In this document: piece after piece, positions 7,819-16,391 of the stretch | Layout: the number at the start of each line of letters is the position of its first letter | Numbering within the stretch: the stretch's first letter is position 1 | Origin: Nocardia vinacea NBRC 16497 | Lineage (GTDB): Bacteria > Actinomycetota > Actinomycetes > Mycobacteriales > Mycobacteriaceae | Direction: 5' to 3' | Length of the DNA: 50,129 nucleotides | Assembly (NCBI RefSeq): GCF_000308835.1 | Contig: NZ_BAGN01000155.1 | Span: forward strand, 1 to 50,129 | Notes under the pieces: model-generated | What the model was told of the DNA's origin: nothing | What the model saw: the letters and a program-made list of their open reading frames with translations, nothing else | The model's database searches: none | Program-made: the position numbers and the translations under genes

Positions 7819-8493
7819 TCACGGCGCCTCGCCACGTCCCTGGCGGCTACCCGAATACGCGAACTCGCGCAGTTGCCGGATGGTTTTCGGGACTATCTCG
7901 ACCTCGGCGGGATGATTGATCATCGGGTCGAAGTAGTCGGTGCGGTGCTCGCCATCGGCCAGGCGCAGGTTGATTTCGGCGAGTTTGCGGGTCGGACCGC
8001 CGATCGGGCTGCTGATCAGATCGAAATGTACCTCGTGCCCGTGCAGGTGTTCTTCGAGTGCTTCGATCGAGGCGGATTTCGGTTGTGCCGCATCGGGTTC
8101 GGCGAATACCCAGGTGGTCATCGCATTGCCGAAACGGTAAGGCATCACGCCGCCGTACCTGGCGCGGGCCCAGCCCGTCGCGACGGTGATCACGAACCGT
8201 CCGATCATGCTTCGGCCTGTGGTCGCAAGAGCGAAGTCCCACGGCTTGTCGTCGCGATCCAGGACGCGAAAGGCGAGCCCGAGTACATCCGGGATGGGCC
8301 CCGGCAACCCAGTGCCCTTCGACAGGCGGGCGATGACGGCCCGTTCACCGCTGCCGAACAGGTTCTCGAACTCGTGTTCGGCGTGCAGCCGACCTGACAG
8401 GTGCAGTCCGTCAGGATGGAAAACCCGCGCATGCCGGAGCCTGGCCCCGGTTGCGAACGCGCTTCGCACAACTGCGGCAGATAGATCGACCAT
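7819..8493 (-). CDS. Catalase-superfamily-like protein of unknown role
   Basis: Protein of 224 residues starting MVDLSAAVVRSAF, with a strong GGAGGA site 6 nt before the ATG. Segments such as ARVFHPDGLHLSGRL, RAVIARLSKG and GPIPDVLGLAFRVLD resemble the shortened catalase-fold proteins found in actinobacteria, some of which are annotated as phosphodiesterases in databases (family recall, no search). It is much shorter than a true catalase, and I do not see the usual C-terminal heme-tyrosine motif, so catalase activity should not be assumed. It lies downstream of a TetR gene on the same strand, 202 bp away. Confidence 0.5.
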   Translation of the reverse strand: MVDLSAAVVRSAFATGARLRHARVFHPDGLHLSGRLHAEHEFENLFGSGERAVIARLSKGTGLPGPIPDVLGLAFRVLDRDDKPWDFALATTGRSMIGRFVITVATGWARARYGGVMPYRFGNAMTTWVFAEPDAAQPKSASIEALEEHLHGHEVHFDLISSPIGGPTRKLAEINLRLADGEHRTDYFDPMINHPAEVEIVPKTIRQLREFAYSGSRQGRGEAP

Positions 8494-8695
8494 GGCGAGT
8501 CCTCCGAGGTAGACGACGTGTCGTCTCCCGGTTGCCCCGCGCGCAGCCGGATAAACGGCAGACGACTCGAGCCGGCGATGGCCCGATCCGGAACCACGTT
8601 CGATGTCGCGCCGTCGAACGACGTATGACCATGACGACGAGCAACGCGACCTCAGCGGCTCCTCGACCGCATGAACGACACAGATCCTGCCGATG

Positions 8696-9301
8696 TCAAT
8701 GGACTAGGTGATCGGCCCAGGGGGACGGGAGGGCAGCGCTGGATATGTCGGCGATTTCCTGCAGGCGTGAAGTGGGGATTCCCAAGCGGCTCAGTTGGAT
8801 CAGGCCCTGGGAGATGACGATGATGTGGGCGCTGAGGGCCGAGAGAGTGGAGAGGTCGGCGTTGTCTGGCGCAGCGACTCGTAGGCGGTCGGCCACGCCT
8901 TCTTCCATGGCAGCGGTGGTGCGGGTGCCGATGGTGGCGACTTCGGGGATGCGGGTGCCGAGTTGGGCGATGCTGTTGATCATGAGGCAGCCGCGGCGGT
9001 CGGGGTGAGCGGCGCAGTCGTCGATGACTGCCCGGAAGAGGGCGCGGACGGCGGTGCGCGGTGCGCCGGGCGCGGATGTGACGACCTCGCGGACGAAGCG
9101 TGCGCGGCGTTCGCAGTAGCGCTCGAAGGCGGTGAGGAACAGGCCGCGTTTATTGCCGTAAGCGGCGTAGATGCTGCCGTTCCCGACGCCGGTCGCGCGG
9201 GATACATCCTCCACCGATGTTTCGTCGAAACCCTTCGACCAGAACAACTCCGTCGCGGCATCGAGCAGGTTCGATTCATCGAACTGTCGTGGCCGTCCCA
9301 T
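8696..9301 (-). CDS. TetR/AcrR-family transcriptional regulator
   Basis: Protein of 201 residues starting MGRPRQFDESNLLDAATELF. The HTH follows (SVEDVSRATGVGNGSIYAAYGNKRGLF, about residues 29-55). The C-terminal part (DRRGCLMINSIAQLG) is typical of the AcrR-like TetR subgroup. The frame is open far upstream, but the ATG at 9301 gives the canonical N-terminus. It is divergent from the GlxA-type regulator gene; a perfect palindrome in the shared intergenic region is the obvious candidate operator. The ligand is unknown. Downstream on the same strand lies the catalase-like gene. Confidence 0.9.
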   Translation of the reverse strand: MGRPRQFDESNLLDAATELFWSKGFDETSVEDVSRATGVGNGSIYAAYGNKRGLFLTAFERYCERRARFVREVVTSAPGAPRTAVRALFRAVIDDCAAHPDRRGCLMINSIAQLGTRIPEVATIGTRTTAAMEEGVADRLRVAAPDNADLSTLSALSAHIIVISQGLIQLSRLGIPTSRLQEIADISSAALPSPWADHLVH

Positions 9302-9343
9302 GCGCTCACCGTACCAACCGGGTCGTGATGTCGAGCACCTCAC

Positions 9344-9371
9344 TTGTTCTGGAGGCGTGCCTCCATAATAA
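9344..9371 (+). promoter_or_regulatory. Promoter of the GlxA-hydrolase operon with palindromic operator
   Basis: A -35-like TTGTTC (9344-9349) and a -10-like TAATAA (9366-9371) are separated by exactly the 16-bp palindrome TGGAGGCGTGCCTCCA (9350-9365; 7-bp perfect arms). A repressor bound there would block RNA polymerase. TetR at 9301 is the nearest candidate. Transcription would start at or very near the ATG at 9380, giving a leaderless message. Confidence 0.6.
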
Positions 9372-9379
9372 TGGTTGAC

Positions 9380-10390
9380 ATGTCCGCAAAATTCGGTGGT
9401 ACGGCCCGCAGGCGAGTCGGTGTGCTGGTTTTCGACAGCGTCAAGATGCTCGACTTCGTCGGTCCCGCGGAGGTATTCGTGGAGGCGAACCAGTCGGTGG
9501 ACGGTTATGAGGTGGTACTCGTTTCGGCCGACGGCAAGGACGTGCACACCTCGATCGGCGCGCGCACGCAGGTAAGCTGCGCGGCGGCCGACGCGGGTCG
9601 CTTCGACACAGTGGTGATTCCGGGCAGCGAGTTGCCCGTGGAAAAATTCGCGACTCCCGAGGTGCTGGCGGCGGCACGCCACCTGTCGTCGCATACCCGG
9701 CGGATCGCGTCGATCTGCAGCGGCGCGTTCGTCCTGGCCCAGCTCGGACTGCTCGACGGCAGGCGGGCGACGACCCATTGGAAATTCACCGGTGACCTGG
9801 CGCGCCGGTTCCCATCGGTACTGGTGGAACCGGATGCGATTTTCGTGCGCGACGGCAACCTCTACAGTTCGGCCGGTGTCGCGGCCGGTGTGGATCTCGC
9901 GCTGGCGCTGGTAGAGCAGGACCATGGTGCCGATGTCGCCCGACGGGTGGCACAGTCACTGGTGGTGCATATGCAACGTGCCGGTGGACAGTCGCAGTTC
10001 TCGGCATCACTGAGCGGGCCCGCGCCTCGCAGTCCGCTGCTGCGCGGGGTCGTCGATCTGATCTGCGCGGACCCCGCATACCCGCATACCGTGCAGAGCC
10101 TCGCCGCGCACGCACGCGTCAGCATCCGGCACCTGACCCGGCTGTTCCGCACGGAGCTCCAACGTTCGCCCGCGGAGTATGTCGCGTTCATTCGGTTCGG
10201 CGTGGCCAGGGACATGTTGCACGCCGGACGCAGCGTGACCGAGGCGGCGATGGCCGCCGGATACGGCAATAGCGAGGCATTGCGGCGGGCGTTCGTGGCG
10301 CGGCTGGGCATTTCGCCGCTCAAGTATCAGCAGCGGTTCCGGACGACCGGTTCGCTCGTGGGAGCCGAACTCGCGGCAGTGGTGTCCTGA
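9380..10390 (+). CDS. GlxA-type transcriptional regulator (DJ-1/PfpI domain plus AraC HTH)
   Basis: Protein of 336 residues from the ATG at 9380 (an ATG at 9371 is also in frame). The N-terminal half has the DJ-1/PfpI-like fold, beginning RRVGVLVFDSVKMLDFVGPAEVF and containing IASICSGAFVLAQLGLLDG around the usual nucleophile elbow. The C-terminal part carries the AraC double HTH (TVQSLAAHARVSIRHLTRLF and SVTEAAMAAGYGNSEALRRAF). Members activate or repress nearby catabolic genes in response to small molecules. It heads an apparent operon with three alpha/beta-hydrolase genes and is divergent from a TetR gene, so two regulators likely share control. Confidence 0.88.
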   Translation: MSAKFGGTARRRVGVLVFDSVKMLDFVGPAEVFVEANQSVDGYEVVLVSADGKDVHTSIGARTQVSCAAADAGRFDTVVIPGSELPVEKFATPEVLAAARHLSSHTRRIASICSGAFVLAQLGLLDGRRATTHWKFTGDLARRFPSVLVEPDAIFVRDGNLYSSAGVAAGVDLALALVEQDHGADVARRVAQSLVVHMQRAGGQSQFSASLSGPAPRSPLLRGVVDLICADPAYPHTVQSLAAHARVSIRHLTRLFRTELQRSPAEYVAFIRFGVARDMLHAGRSVTEAAMAAGYGNSEALRRAFVARLGISPLKYQQRFRTTGSLVGAELAAVVS

Positions 10391-10483
10391 TCGGAGGTAT
10401 TTCCGGCCGGTGCAGGGGGGCGCGGACACCGGGAAGCAGCGGAAACTGCTGTCGGCACAGCGTCATATCGAGAAAGGACCGCG

Positions 10484-11206
10484 ATGTCCCCCGCGTCAAC
10501 CCCCACAGTTGTCCTCGTGCACGGCGCCTTCGCCGATGCGTCGAGTTGGTCGCCGGTCACCCAGCGGCTGCTCGACCAGGGCCACCGGGTCGTGGCACCG
10601 CCGGTGTTCAACCGCAGCCTGTCCGGCGATGCCGCCTACATCCGGGCGGTCGTCGAGCAGATCGATGGCCCGGTACTGCTGGCCGGGCATTCCTACGGCG
10701 GCGCGGTGATCACCGTCGCCGGTGTTGCCGAGAATGTCGTCGGCCTCGTCTATGTGTCGGGTTACGCGTTGGAGGAGGGCGAAAGCCTCGGCCAATTGCA
10801 GGGCCGGTTCGCGGATTCCGAGCTGGCAGCGCATCTGGTCTACACCTCGTACCCGGTCGACGGCGAAACGACCGGAACCGATGTATCCGTTGAAATCGAC
10901 GCGTTCCCAGCCATTTTCGCGGATGGGGTCGATGCGGCGACGGCGCGGGTGCTCGCGGTGTCGCAGCGGCCGCTGTCGGCGACCGCGTTCGGTGAGCCCG
11001 CCGCCGTGGCGGCCTGGAAGACCAGGCCCGCCTGGGGAATTGTGTCCAGCGCCGATCGCACCATCAATCCGGATGTCGAGCGTTATGGCTATGAACGGGC
11101 CGGGCTGCGGGCGGTCGTCGAGATCGACGCACCGCACCTGGTGATGCAGACCCATCCGGACCGGGTCGCGTCCGTCATCACCGACGCGATCGCCGAATTG
11201 TCCTGA
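10484..11206 (+). CDS. Alpha/beta hydrolase (paralogue 1)
   Basis: Protein of 240 residues. It begins TVVLVHGAFADASSW, the oxyanion-side HG motif, and has the nucleophile elbow LLAGHSYGG with S70. A C-terminal histidine lies in the segment IDAPHLVMQTHP. These fit the salicylate-esterase-like/EstC subgroup of alpha/beta hydrolases, but the substrate cannot be told. An AGAAAGGA ribosome site precedes the ATG. It is closely related to the gene at 12235 (same HGAFADxSSW and GHSYGG landmarks) and follows the GlxA-type regulator after 93 bp. Confidence 0.85.
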   Translation: MSPASTPTVVLVHGAFADASSWSPVTQRLLDQGHRVVAPPVFNRSLSGDAAYIRAVVEQIDGPVLLAGHSYGGAVITVAGVAENVVGLVYVSGYALEEGESLGQLQGRFADSELAAHLVYTSYPVDGETTGTDVSVEIDAFPAIFADGVDAATARVLAVSQRPLSATAFGEPAAVAAWKTRPAWGIVSSADRTINPDVERYGYERAGLRAVVEIDAPHLVMQTHPDRVASVITDAIAELS

Positions 11207-11233
11207 TCCACAACACAAGAGAAAGGCACTACC

Positions 11234-12199
11234 ATGTCAGGTAATCCGTTGGGCATCTCGCTCGAGCAGGCGGCGCAGGAGTTCGTCGACGCCACCTCGC
11301 AGCCGCCGTTCCTCTACCAGCTCGCCCCGGAGGAGGGGCGCAAGGCGGTGGATTCGGTGCAGGATTCGCCGATTTTCAAGCCGGAGATCGACGAGGAGTG
11401 GGTCACGGTCGACGGCGGTCCGACCGGGTCGGTGCGGGCGCGCATCGTCAAGCCGCAGGGTGTCACCGAGGTACTGCCCGTGATCGTCTACACCCATGGC
11501 GCGGGTTGGGTTTTCGGCGATGCACACACCCACGACCGGCTCGTGCGCGATCTCGCCGTCGGGGTGCGCGCGGCCGTTGTCTTTCCCGAATACGATCGCT
11601 CGCCGGAGGTGCGGTACCCGGTGGCCAACGAGCAGTCCTACCGGGTCGCCCAGTGGGTTACGACCGACGGCGCCGAGCACGGTCTCGACGCGTCTCGGAT
11701 CGCGGTCGCGGGTGATTCGGTCGGCGGCAATATGGCCATCGCGCTGACGCTCATGGCGAAGGAACGCGGCGACCTCTCGTTCGCACAGCAGGTGCTGTTC
11801 TACCCGGTGACCGACGCCAACTTCGACACCGGTTCGTACCAGCAGTTCGCCGAGGGTTACTTTCTGACTCGCGCAGGGATGCAATGGTTCTGGGATCAGT
11901 ACACCACCAGCGCCGAAGACCGTGCGCAGATCACCGTGTCGCCGCTGCGGGCCAGCACCGAGCAGTTGAGCGGGCTGCCGCCCGCGCTGGTCATCACCGC
12001 CGAGGCAGATGTGTTGCGCGATGAGGGCGAAGCCTTTGCCGGCAAGCTGCGCGCGGCGGGCGTGCCGGTGACGCAGGTGCGCTACGGGGGGATCATCCAC
12101 GACTTCGTCATGGTGAACGCGATGCACGATACCCATGCGGCCAAAGCCGCTGTCGCACAGGCGGTTGCGACGCTGAAGGCCGCCCTGCACACAGCGTGA
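11234..12199 (+). CDS. Alpha/beta hydrolase, hormone-sensitive-lipase (HSL) type esterase
   Basis: Protein of 321 residues. THGAGWVFGD (about 88-96) is a variant of the HGGG oxyanion motif, with Ala in place of Gly. The nucleophile motif is GDSVGGN with S162, and the catalytic His lies in IIHDFVMVN near the C-terminus. An Asp in ITAEADVLRDEG completes the triad. Family members hydrolyse short-chain esters. The GAGAAAGG site upstream of the ATG and 27-bp spacing after the first hydrolase indicate an operon. Confidence 0.88.
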   Translation: MSGNPLGISLEQAAQEFVDATSQPPFLYQLAPEEGRKAVDSVQDSPIFKPEIDEEWVTVDGGPTGSVRARIVKPQGVTEVLPVIVYTHGAGWVFGDAHTHDRLVRDLAVGVRAAVVFPEYDRSPEVRYPVANEQSYRVAQWVTTDGAEHGLDASRIAVAGDSVGGNMAIALTLMAKERGDLSFAQQVLFYPVTDANFDTGSYQQFAEGYFLTRAGMQWFWDQYTTSAEDRAQITVSPLRASTEQLSGLPPALVITAEADVLRDEGEAFAGKLRAAGVPVTQVRYGGIIHDFVMVNAMHDTHAAKAAVAQAVATLKAALHTA

Positions 12200-12234
12200 C
12201 CACACCTCGTCCGCAAACAGATCAGGAGAAATCC

Positions 12235-12942
12235 ATGACCGCTCCAACCATCGTGCTCGTCCACGGCGCGTTCGCCGATTCCTCCAGTTGGAACGGCGTC
12301 ATCGAACGCCTACGCGCACAAGGACATTCCGTCATCGCCGCCGCAAATCCACTGCGCGGCCTCGACAGTGACGCGGCTTACATCGCGTCGGTCGTCGACG
12401 GCATCGAGGGCCGGTGCGTGCTCGTCGGGCACTCTTATGGCGGCAGTGTCATCACCGTGGCGGCCGAGGGGAAAGCCGATGTCACCGCATTGGTTTACAT
12501 TGCCGCGTTCATTCCCGACGAGAACGAGAGCGCGCTGCAGCTGAGCGACAAGTTCCCCGGCTCCACCTTGGGGGCGGCCACCCGTCCCGCGAGCTACCCC
12601 CTGTCCGACGGGAGCACCGGCACCGAACTCTATATCCGCCAGGAGGAGTTCCACCGGCAGTTCGCCGCCGACGTTCCGGCGGAAACGGCTGAGCTGATGG
12701 CCACGACACAGCGGCCGGTCGCCCTCGCCGCGCTGCAGGAGACTGCTTCCGCGGCCGCATGGAAGTCGGTGTCCGCGTTCGCATTGCTGACCACCGACGA
12801 TAAGAACATCCCCATCGAGGCGCAGCGGTTCATGGCCGAACGCGCCGGGGCCGACACCGTCGAAATCTCCGCCTCGCATGCGGTCTCGGTATCCGAGCCC
12901 GAGGCGGTCACCGACCTCATCGTCCGCGCGGTCGAACGCTAG
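12235..12942 (+). CDS. Alpha/beta hydrolase (paralogue 2)
   Basis: Protein of 235 residues from the ATG at 12235, which has an AGGAGA site 7 nt upstream; an upstream in-frame ATG at 12196 lies before that site and overlaps the previous gene. Motifs are VLVHGAFADSSSW, nucleophile S67 in LVGHSYGGS, and His in EISASHAVSVSEP. It is similar to the product of the gene at 10484. The two paralogues bracket the HSL-type esterase, which suggests sequential or overlapping ester or lactone hydrolysis in one pathway. Last gene of the operon; a strong hairpin follows. Confidence 0.86.
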   Translation: MTAPTIVLVHGAFADSSSWNGVIERLRAQGHSVIAAANPLRGLDSDAAYIASVVDGIEGRCVLVGHSYGGSVITVAAEGKADVTALVYIAAFIPDENESALQLSDKFPGSTLGAATRPASYPLSDGSTGTELYIRQEEFHRQFAADVPAETAELMATTQRPVALAALQETASAAAWKSVSAFALLTTDDKNIPIEAQRFMAERAGADTVEISASHAVSVSEPEAVTDLIVRAVER

Positions 12943-12957
12943 TACGCCTCGAACCGG

Positions 12958-12985
12958 CTCGCGCCGCGCGGAATCGCGGCGCGAG
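12958..12985. terminator. Bidirectional hairpin terminator
   Basis: Perfect 11-bp arms CTCGCGCCGCG / CGCGGCGCGAG with a 6-nt loop between the convergent hydrolase operon and the MASE1 gene. No U-tract. Confidence 0.7.
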
Positions 12986-12991
12986 TCCGGG

Positions 12992-13993
12992 TCAGGTCGG
13001 TGTGGTGTCGGGAGGTTGGGTTCGGCGGCGCTGCGCGGTGTCGATGATGCCTTCCAAGGGGCGGCCCTGGCTGATGGTGAGGACGGTTTGAGCTAATTGG
13101 GCGCAGGTCTCGTCTACGGCCCGGCGGGCGCGGTCGCGTTGGGCGGTGATGGTGGCGAATATGAGGGCGGTCAGCGCGACCGAGCCGTTGAAGGCCTGCA
13201 GGGTGATCATTTTGGCGGTCAGGTCGAGGCCGGTGAAGGCCGGGAAGTCGCGGGCCACGGCGACGATGGCGACGGTCGAGGCGATGAGGGCGCAGGGCAG
13301 GGCGCCGGCGAGGTGGAAGCGCATCGCGGCCCAGATCAGGAAGGGGAAGACCAGGAAGAGCAGGTTTGCCGACACCACGGTGGCCGATACCGCGACGACG
13401 AATGTGCCCGCCGCTAGCATCGCGGCCTCGATGACCCGTAACGGGCTGAGGGCCTTGGGTATCCGGATACCTTTGCCGACGAGGATGAGCGGTGCGATCA
13501 GGAGTACGCCCATGGCGTCGCCGGTCCACCACACCAACCAGGCGCCCCAGAAACCGTGTGCGGAAACCGTACCGGCCACGAGCAAGGTGACGGTACCGAG
13601 CGTTGCGCTGATCAGCATTGCGGCAAGGGCACCGAGGAAGACGAGTTCGAGTACGTCACGTACGCCAACGAAATCACTGCGAAACCCGACCCTTTTGAGC
13701 AGCAGGTACGCGACCACCGGAGCGGCCGTGTTGCCGAGGGCGATCATGAGGACGGCAGGAAGCGTCGGCCCGAGCAAGGCATTCACCGCCAACGCGCCCA
13801 GCGTGACGCCCGTCCAGGCACGCAGGCCGAATATGAACAGACATGCGAGGGCGACCCCGGTCGACGGCCACAGCGGCGTGACTTGATCGCCGACCAAGGC
13901 AAAACGCAACCCGACTTCGGCAGCCACAAAATACGCGACCGCCGCGACAATGATCCACAGCGCCGACTCGGCGTTGCTGCGGAAACGACCCAC
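12992..13993 (-). CDS. Orphan MASE1-domain membrane sensor protein
   Basis: Protein of about 333 residues, almost entirely hydrophobic helices. It has the MASE1 landmarks WIIVAAVAYFVAAEVGLRFAL near the start, TPLWPSTGVALACLF, and a WWTGDAMGVLLIAPL segment. MASE1 is an integral-membrane sensing domain usually fused to histidine kinases or diguanylate cyclases. Here only about 60 residues follow the last helix, with no output domain. The GTG at 13993 is chosen because TATGCT (14005-14000) ends 6 nt before it (leaderless pattern). A longer frame to GTG 14074 adds 27 residues but lacks a ribosome site. It may act as a stand-alone receptor with a partner encoded elsewhere. Confidence 0.82.
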   Translation of the reverse strand: MGRFRSNAESALWIIVAAVAYFVAAEVGLRFALVGDQVTPLWPSTGVALACLFIFGLRAWTGVTLGALAVNALLGPTLPAVLMIALGNTAAPVVAYLLLKRVGFRSDFVGVRDVLELVFLGALAAMLISATLGTVTLLVAGTVSAHGFWGAWLVWWTGDAMGVLLIAPLILVGKGIRIPKALSPLRVIEAAMLAAGTFVVAVSATVVSANLLFLVFPFLIWAAMRFHLAGALPCALIASTVAIVAVARDFPAFTGLDLTAKMITLQAFNGSVALTALIFATITAQRDRARRAVDETCAQLAQTVLTISQGRPLEGIIDTAQRRRTQPPDTTPT

Positions 13994-14185
13994 GACGTGA
14001 GCATAGAACCGTTTCCCACGACGATCAGGAAATATCGACGACGGCCCGGACAGCGAGGCCGAGCCGGCAGACACGGATAGGCCAGATTCGGCGGCCGATC
14101 GATGGGATGGGCCGGGTTGTCGGTGGTCGGCGTTAGGCTACGGCGCACATGTCGAGTGGAGCCGAGTCGTGGTCAGGGGTCGCAG

Positions 14186-15436
14186 GTGACGGCAAGCGAG
14201 GCCGATGGGCGGGATCGGGCCGCTGACTATGCCGATCCCGAGATGCTGGACGATATCGCCGGGGATGTGTCGTTCGATCTCGAGGAGATCAACGAGCTAT
14301 TGGGGGAATTGATCGAGATGCGCGGGGATCGCAAGCGGCGCGATGCCGACATCGTGGGGTTTCGGCTCGGGGTGAGCGGGGAGGCGCCGGAGACGTTGGC
14401 GCGGATCGGTGCGCGATTCGATCTGTCGCGGGATCGGGCTCGACAGTTGCATACCCGAGCAGTGGCGCAGATTCTGCGGGAAGCGCAGCTGAGTGGACAT
14501 CGGGCGGCCGAGGTGTTCGGGACGCGGTACCCGGTGGGGGCACGAGATCAGCAGTTGGTACGGGCGCTGTTGGTGGAGACCTATGCGACGGATGCCGATC
14601 TGGCCGCCAATGAGTTGGCTTATCTGAAGCTACGGCTGGCGGGGCATGCGGGCGAGGATGCCAAGCGGGTCGCCGGATATGTCATGCAGCGGATCATGGC
14701 GTGGCAGAAGAAGACGAACCGGCGGTTGGCGAAACTGCACGAGCCGCTCGCGACGAGTGAGCTGAATTCATGGTTGGGACAGGTCGATTGGCCCGCCTCC
14801 GCACCGGACCCCGCTCCCCTGCCGAACGCCTCCGCGCGCACGGTCGACGGCGACGACGAAGGACGCGGGCGGTTCTATCTCGACAAGGTCGGACGCGATA
14901 TCGGGTTCGATTCCGGCTTGGAGGCTCGGCTGCTTCAGACGGTGAACGCGAGCGATCTGGTCGAGACGTTCCAGGAACAACCGAGTGCGGTCACCTTCGA
15001 AATAGACGGTGCGGAGCGAATCTACTACCCAACCATCGCCGCACGGCTGGCCGATGGCCGCGTCGTCCTGATCGATGTCGAACCGCTGGGACATGTCGGC
15101 TTCCACATCAATCGGATCAAGTCGGTGGCCGGTCGCGCGCATGCGCATGCCAACGGCTGGGGCTGGCTGGTGTGGACCGGCAGCAGGATCGGGATCCCAG
15201 ATCTATTGCGGCGCAAGGTAGCTGCGGAGGCGGAGAGTCGACTGTGGGAGTTGGTCGAGCGCGGACCGGTGTACTGGTCCGCGCTGCGGCAGTTGCGTGC
15301 GGAGGTCGAGCTGGATCTGCTCGACCTGATCGCGCTGGTGCTGCGCAACGAATGGCGTTGGGACCGTGCGCCGTTCCGGTTGACCGGCAACCACCCGGCT
15401 GACCGCCTCAGCGCACGAACATCGCTCCCGCGATGA
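14186..15436 (+). CDS. Sigma4-like HTH protein with degenerate TnsA/PD-(D/E)XK-like C-terminal domain
   Basis: Protein of 416 residues from a GTG with an AGGGG site 6 nt upstream. Residues about 55-100 resemble sigma-70 region 4 (ETLARIGARFDLSRDRARQLHTRAV). Residues about 225-345 have the layout of TnsA-type endonucleases: SGLEARLL with E246, then a beta-hairpin YYPTIAARLADGRVVLIDVEP. At the key positions the usual Asp is T283 and the usual E-x-K is D297-V-E299, so catalysis looks lost or altered. The nuclease assignment is by pattern, not by search. The 3' end overlaps the convergent CoiA-like gene by 29 bp. Confidence 0.6.
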   Translation: MTASEADGRDRAADYADPEMLDDIAGDVSFDLEEINELLGELIEMRGDRKRRDADIVGFRLGVSGEAPETLARIGARFDLSRDRARQLHTRAVAQILREAQLSGHRAAEVFGTRYPVGARDQQLVRALLVETYATDADLAANELAYLKLRLAGHAGEDAKRVAGYVMQRIMAWQKKTNRRLAKLHEPLATSELNSWLGQVDWPASAPDPAPLPNASARTVDGDDEGRGRFYLDKVGRDIGFDSGLEARLLQTVNASDLVETFQEQPSAVTFEIDGAERIYYPTIAARLADGRVVLIDVEPLGHVGFHINRIKSVAGRAHAHANGWGWLVWTGSRIGIPDLLRRKVAAEAESRLWELVERGPVYWSALRQLRAEVELDLLDLIALVLRNEWRWDRAPFRLTGNHPADRLSARTSLPR

Positions 15437-16391
15437 ATGTCACGATCAGCATCATCGCGCAATAGGTGATCAGCTGCCAGTGACCGATCGCCTTCTGCAG
15501 ACTCACGATGGTGGCACGCAGGCTTGCGTCGATGCGGTGGTGGTTGTCGAGCTTGCGCTTGACCTCGGCCAGCGAGTCCGCGCGCTCCTGTGCGGACTCC
15601 TCGGCGCGTTCCAGCCGGGTGGCGAGCTTCATGATCTGTTTCTGCTTGTCCCGCACGGTTTTTCGGGACAGGGCCAAGGTGGTGCGTTGGTTGACCAACT
15701 CCTGGCGCTGCCGAGCGATGACGCTGGCCTGCGTCCTCGTGTGGTGTTCCCAGTCGGTCACGGTGGCCCATCCTCCTGTCATCACATCGCGGTAGCCCCA
15801 AGCGATTTCGCCCCGCACCCAGCCGTACAGGAAATCGCGCAGTTCATAGGGTTCACGGCGCGGCAGGACGACCGCGCTGTTCGAGGTGTCCAACATGCCC
15901 TCCTCGGCCCGGTAATCGCAGGCGGGCGGCGCGAAGTCGGCGATGCCGAGCGCGGGCAGATGCCCGACCCAATAGCCCGGCGGGCACAGCCACAGCACCC
16001 CATCACATCCGGCGGTGCGCAGCCGCGTCGTGTGGTGCTGCGCCGATTCCCGATCCAGCGGACCGGTACGGACCTCGATGGCATACTGCCGATCACCACT
16101 GCGCCAGAGCACGTCCACCGGGACGTCACCCACCCGGCGGTCCACCTCGGCCACCTCCGCACCGTAGGACGCGAGCCGACCGCACAGCCAATACTTCAGC
16201 CGCTGGATATCCCATTGCGCGGCGGCACATTCCGGACATGTGCAGCCGTATCCCCCTGCCCCGACCGGTCCGCCGACGGGTGCGCGACCATCCGGCACCC
16301 GGGTGTCCGCGACGCGACCGTCCGACAACCCCAATTCGGCGAGCATCGCCCGACGCCCGCACGCCCGCTCGACGCGCTGCTTCGTTCTCAC
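15408..16391 (-). CDS. CoiA-like nuclease-fold protein with coiled coil and C-terminal membrane anchor
   Basis: Protein of 327 residues from the GTG at 16391 (GAGG site 5 nt upstream). C50, C52 and C55 may form part of a zinc knuckle. Residues 80-135 resemble the CoiA/restriction-like core: PVDVLWRSGDRQYAIEVRTGPLD, with D93, E106 and R108 in place of the usual Lys/Gln, then GCDGVLWLCPP. Residues about 218-300 are a charged heptad-like coiled coil, and 305-325 is a transmembrane helix (YCAMMLIVTFIAGAMFV), so the nuclease-like head should face the cytoplasm on a stalk. No named function is known to me for this architecture. Convergent and overlapping with the sigma4-like gene. Confidence 0.55.
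   Translation of the reverse strand: MRTKQRVERACGRRAMLAELGLSDGRVADTRVPDGRAPVGGPVGAGGYGCTCPECAAAQWDIQRLKYWLCGRLASYGAEVAEVDRRVGDVPVDVLWRSGDRQYAIEVRTGPLDRESAQHHTTRLRTAGCDGVLWLCPPGYWVGHLPALGIADFAPPACDYRAEEGMLDTSNSAVVLPRREPYELRDFLYGWVRGEIAWGYRDVMTGGWATVTDWEHHTRTQASVIARQRQELVNQRTTLALSRKTVRDKQKQIMKLATRLERAEESAQERADSLAEVKRKLDNHHRIDASLRATIVSLQKAIGHWQLITYCAMMLIVTFIAGAMFVR

Noticed and set aside
9375..9380. TTGACA as a -35 for a promoter inside the GlxA gene
   Set aside because: A start downstream of it would delete the first strand of the DJ-1 domain; no -10 lies at 16-19 bp.
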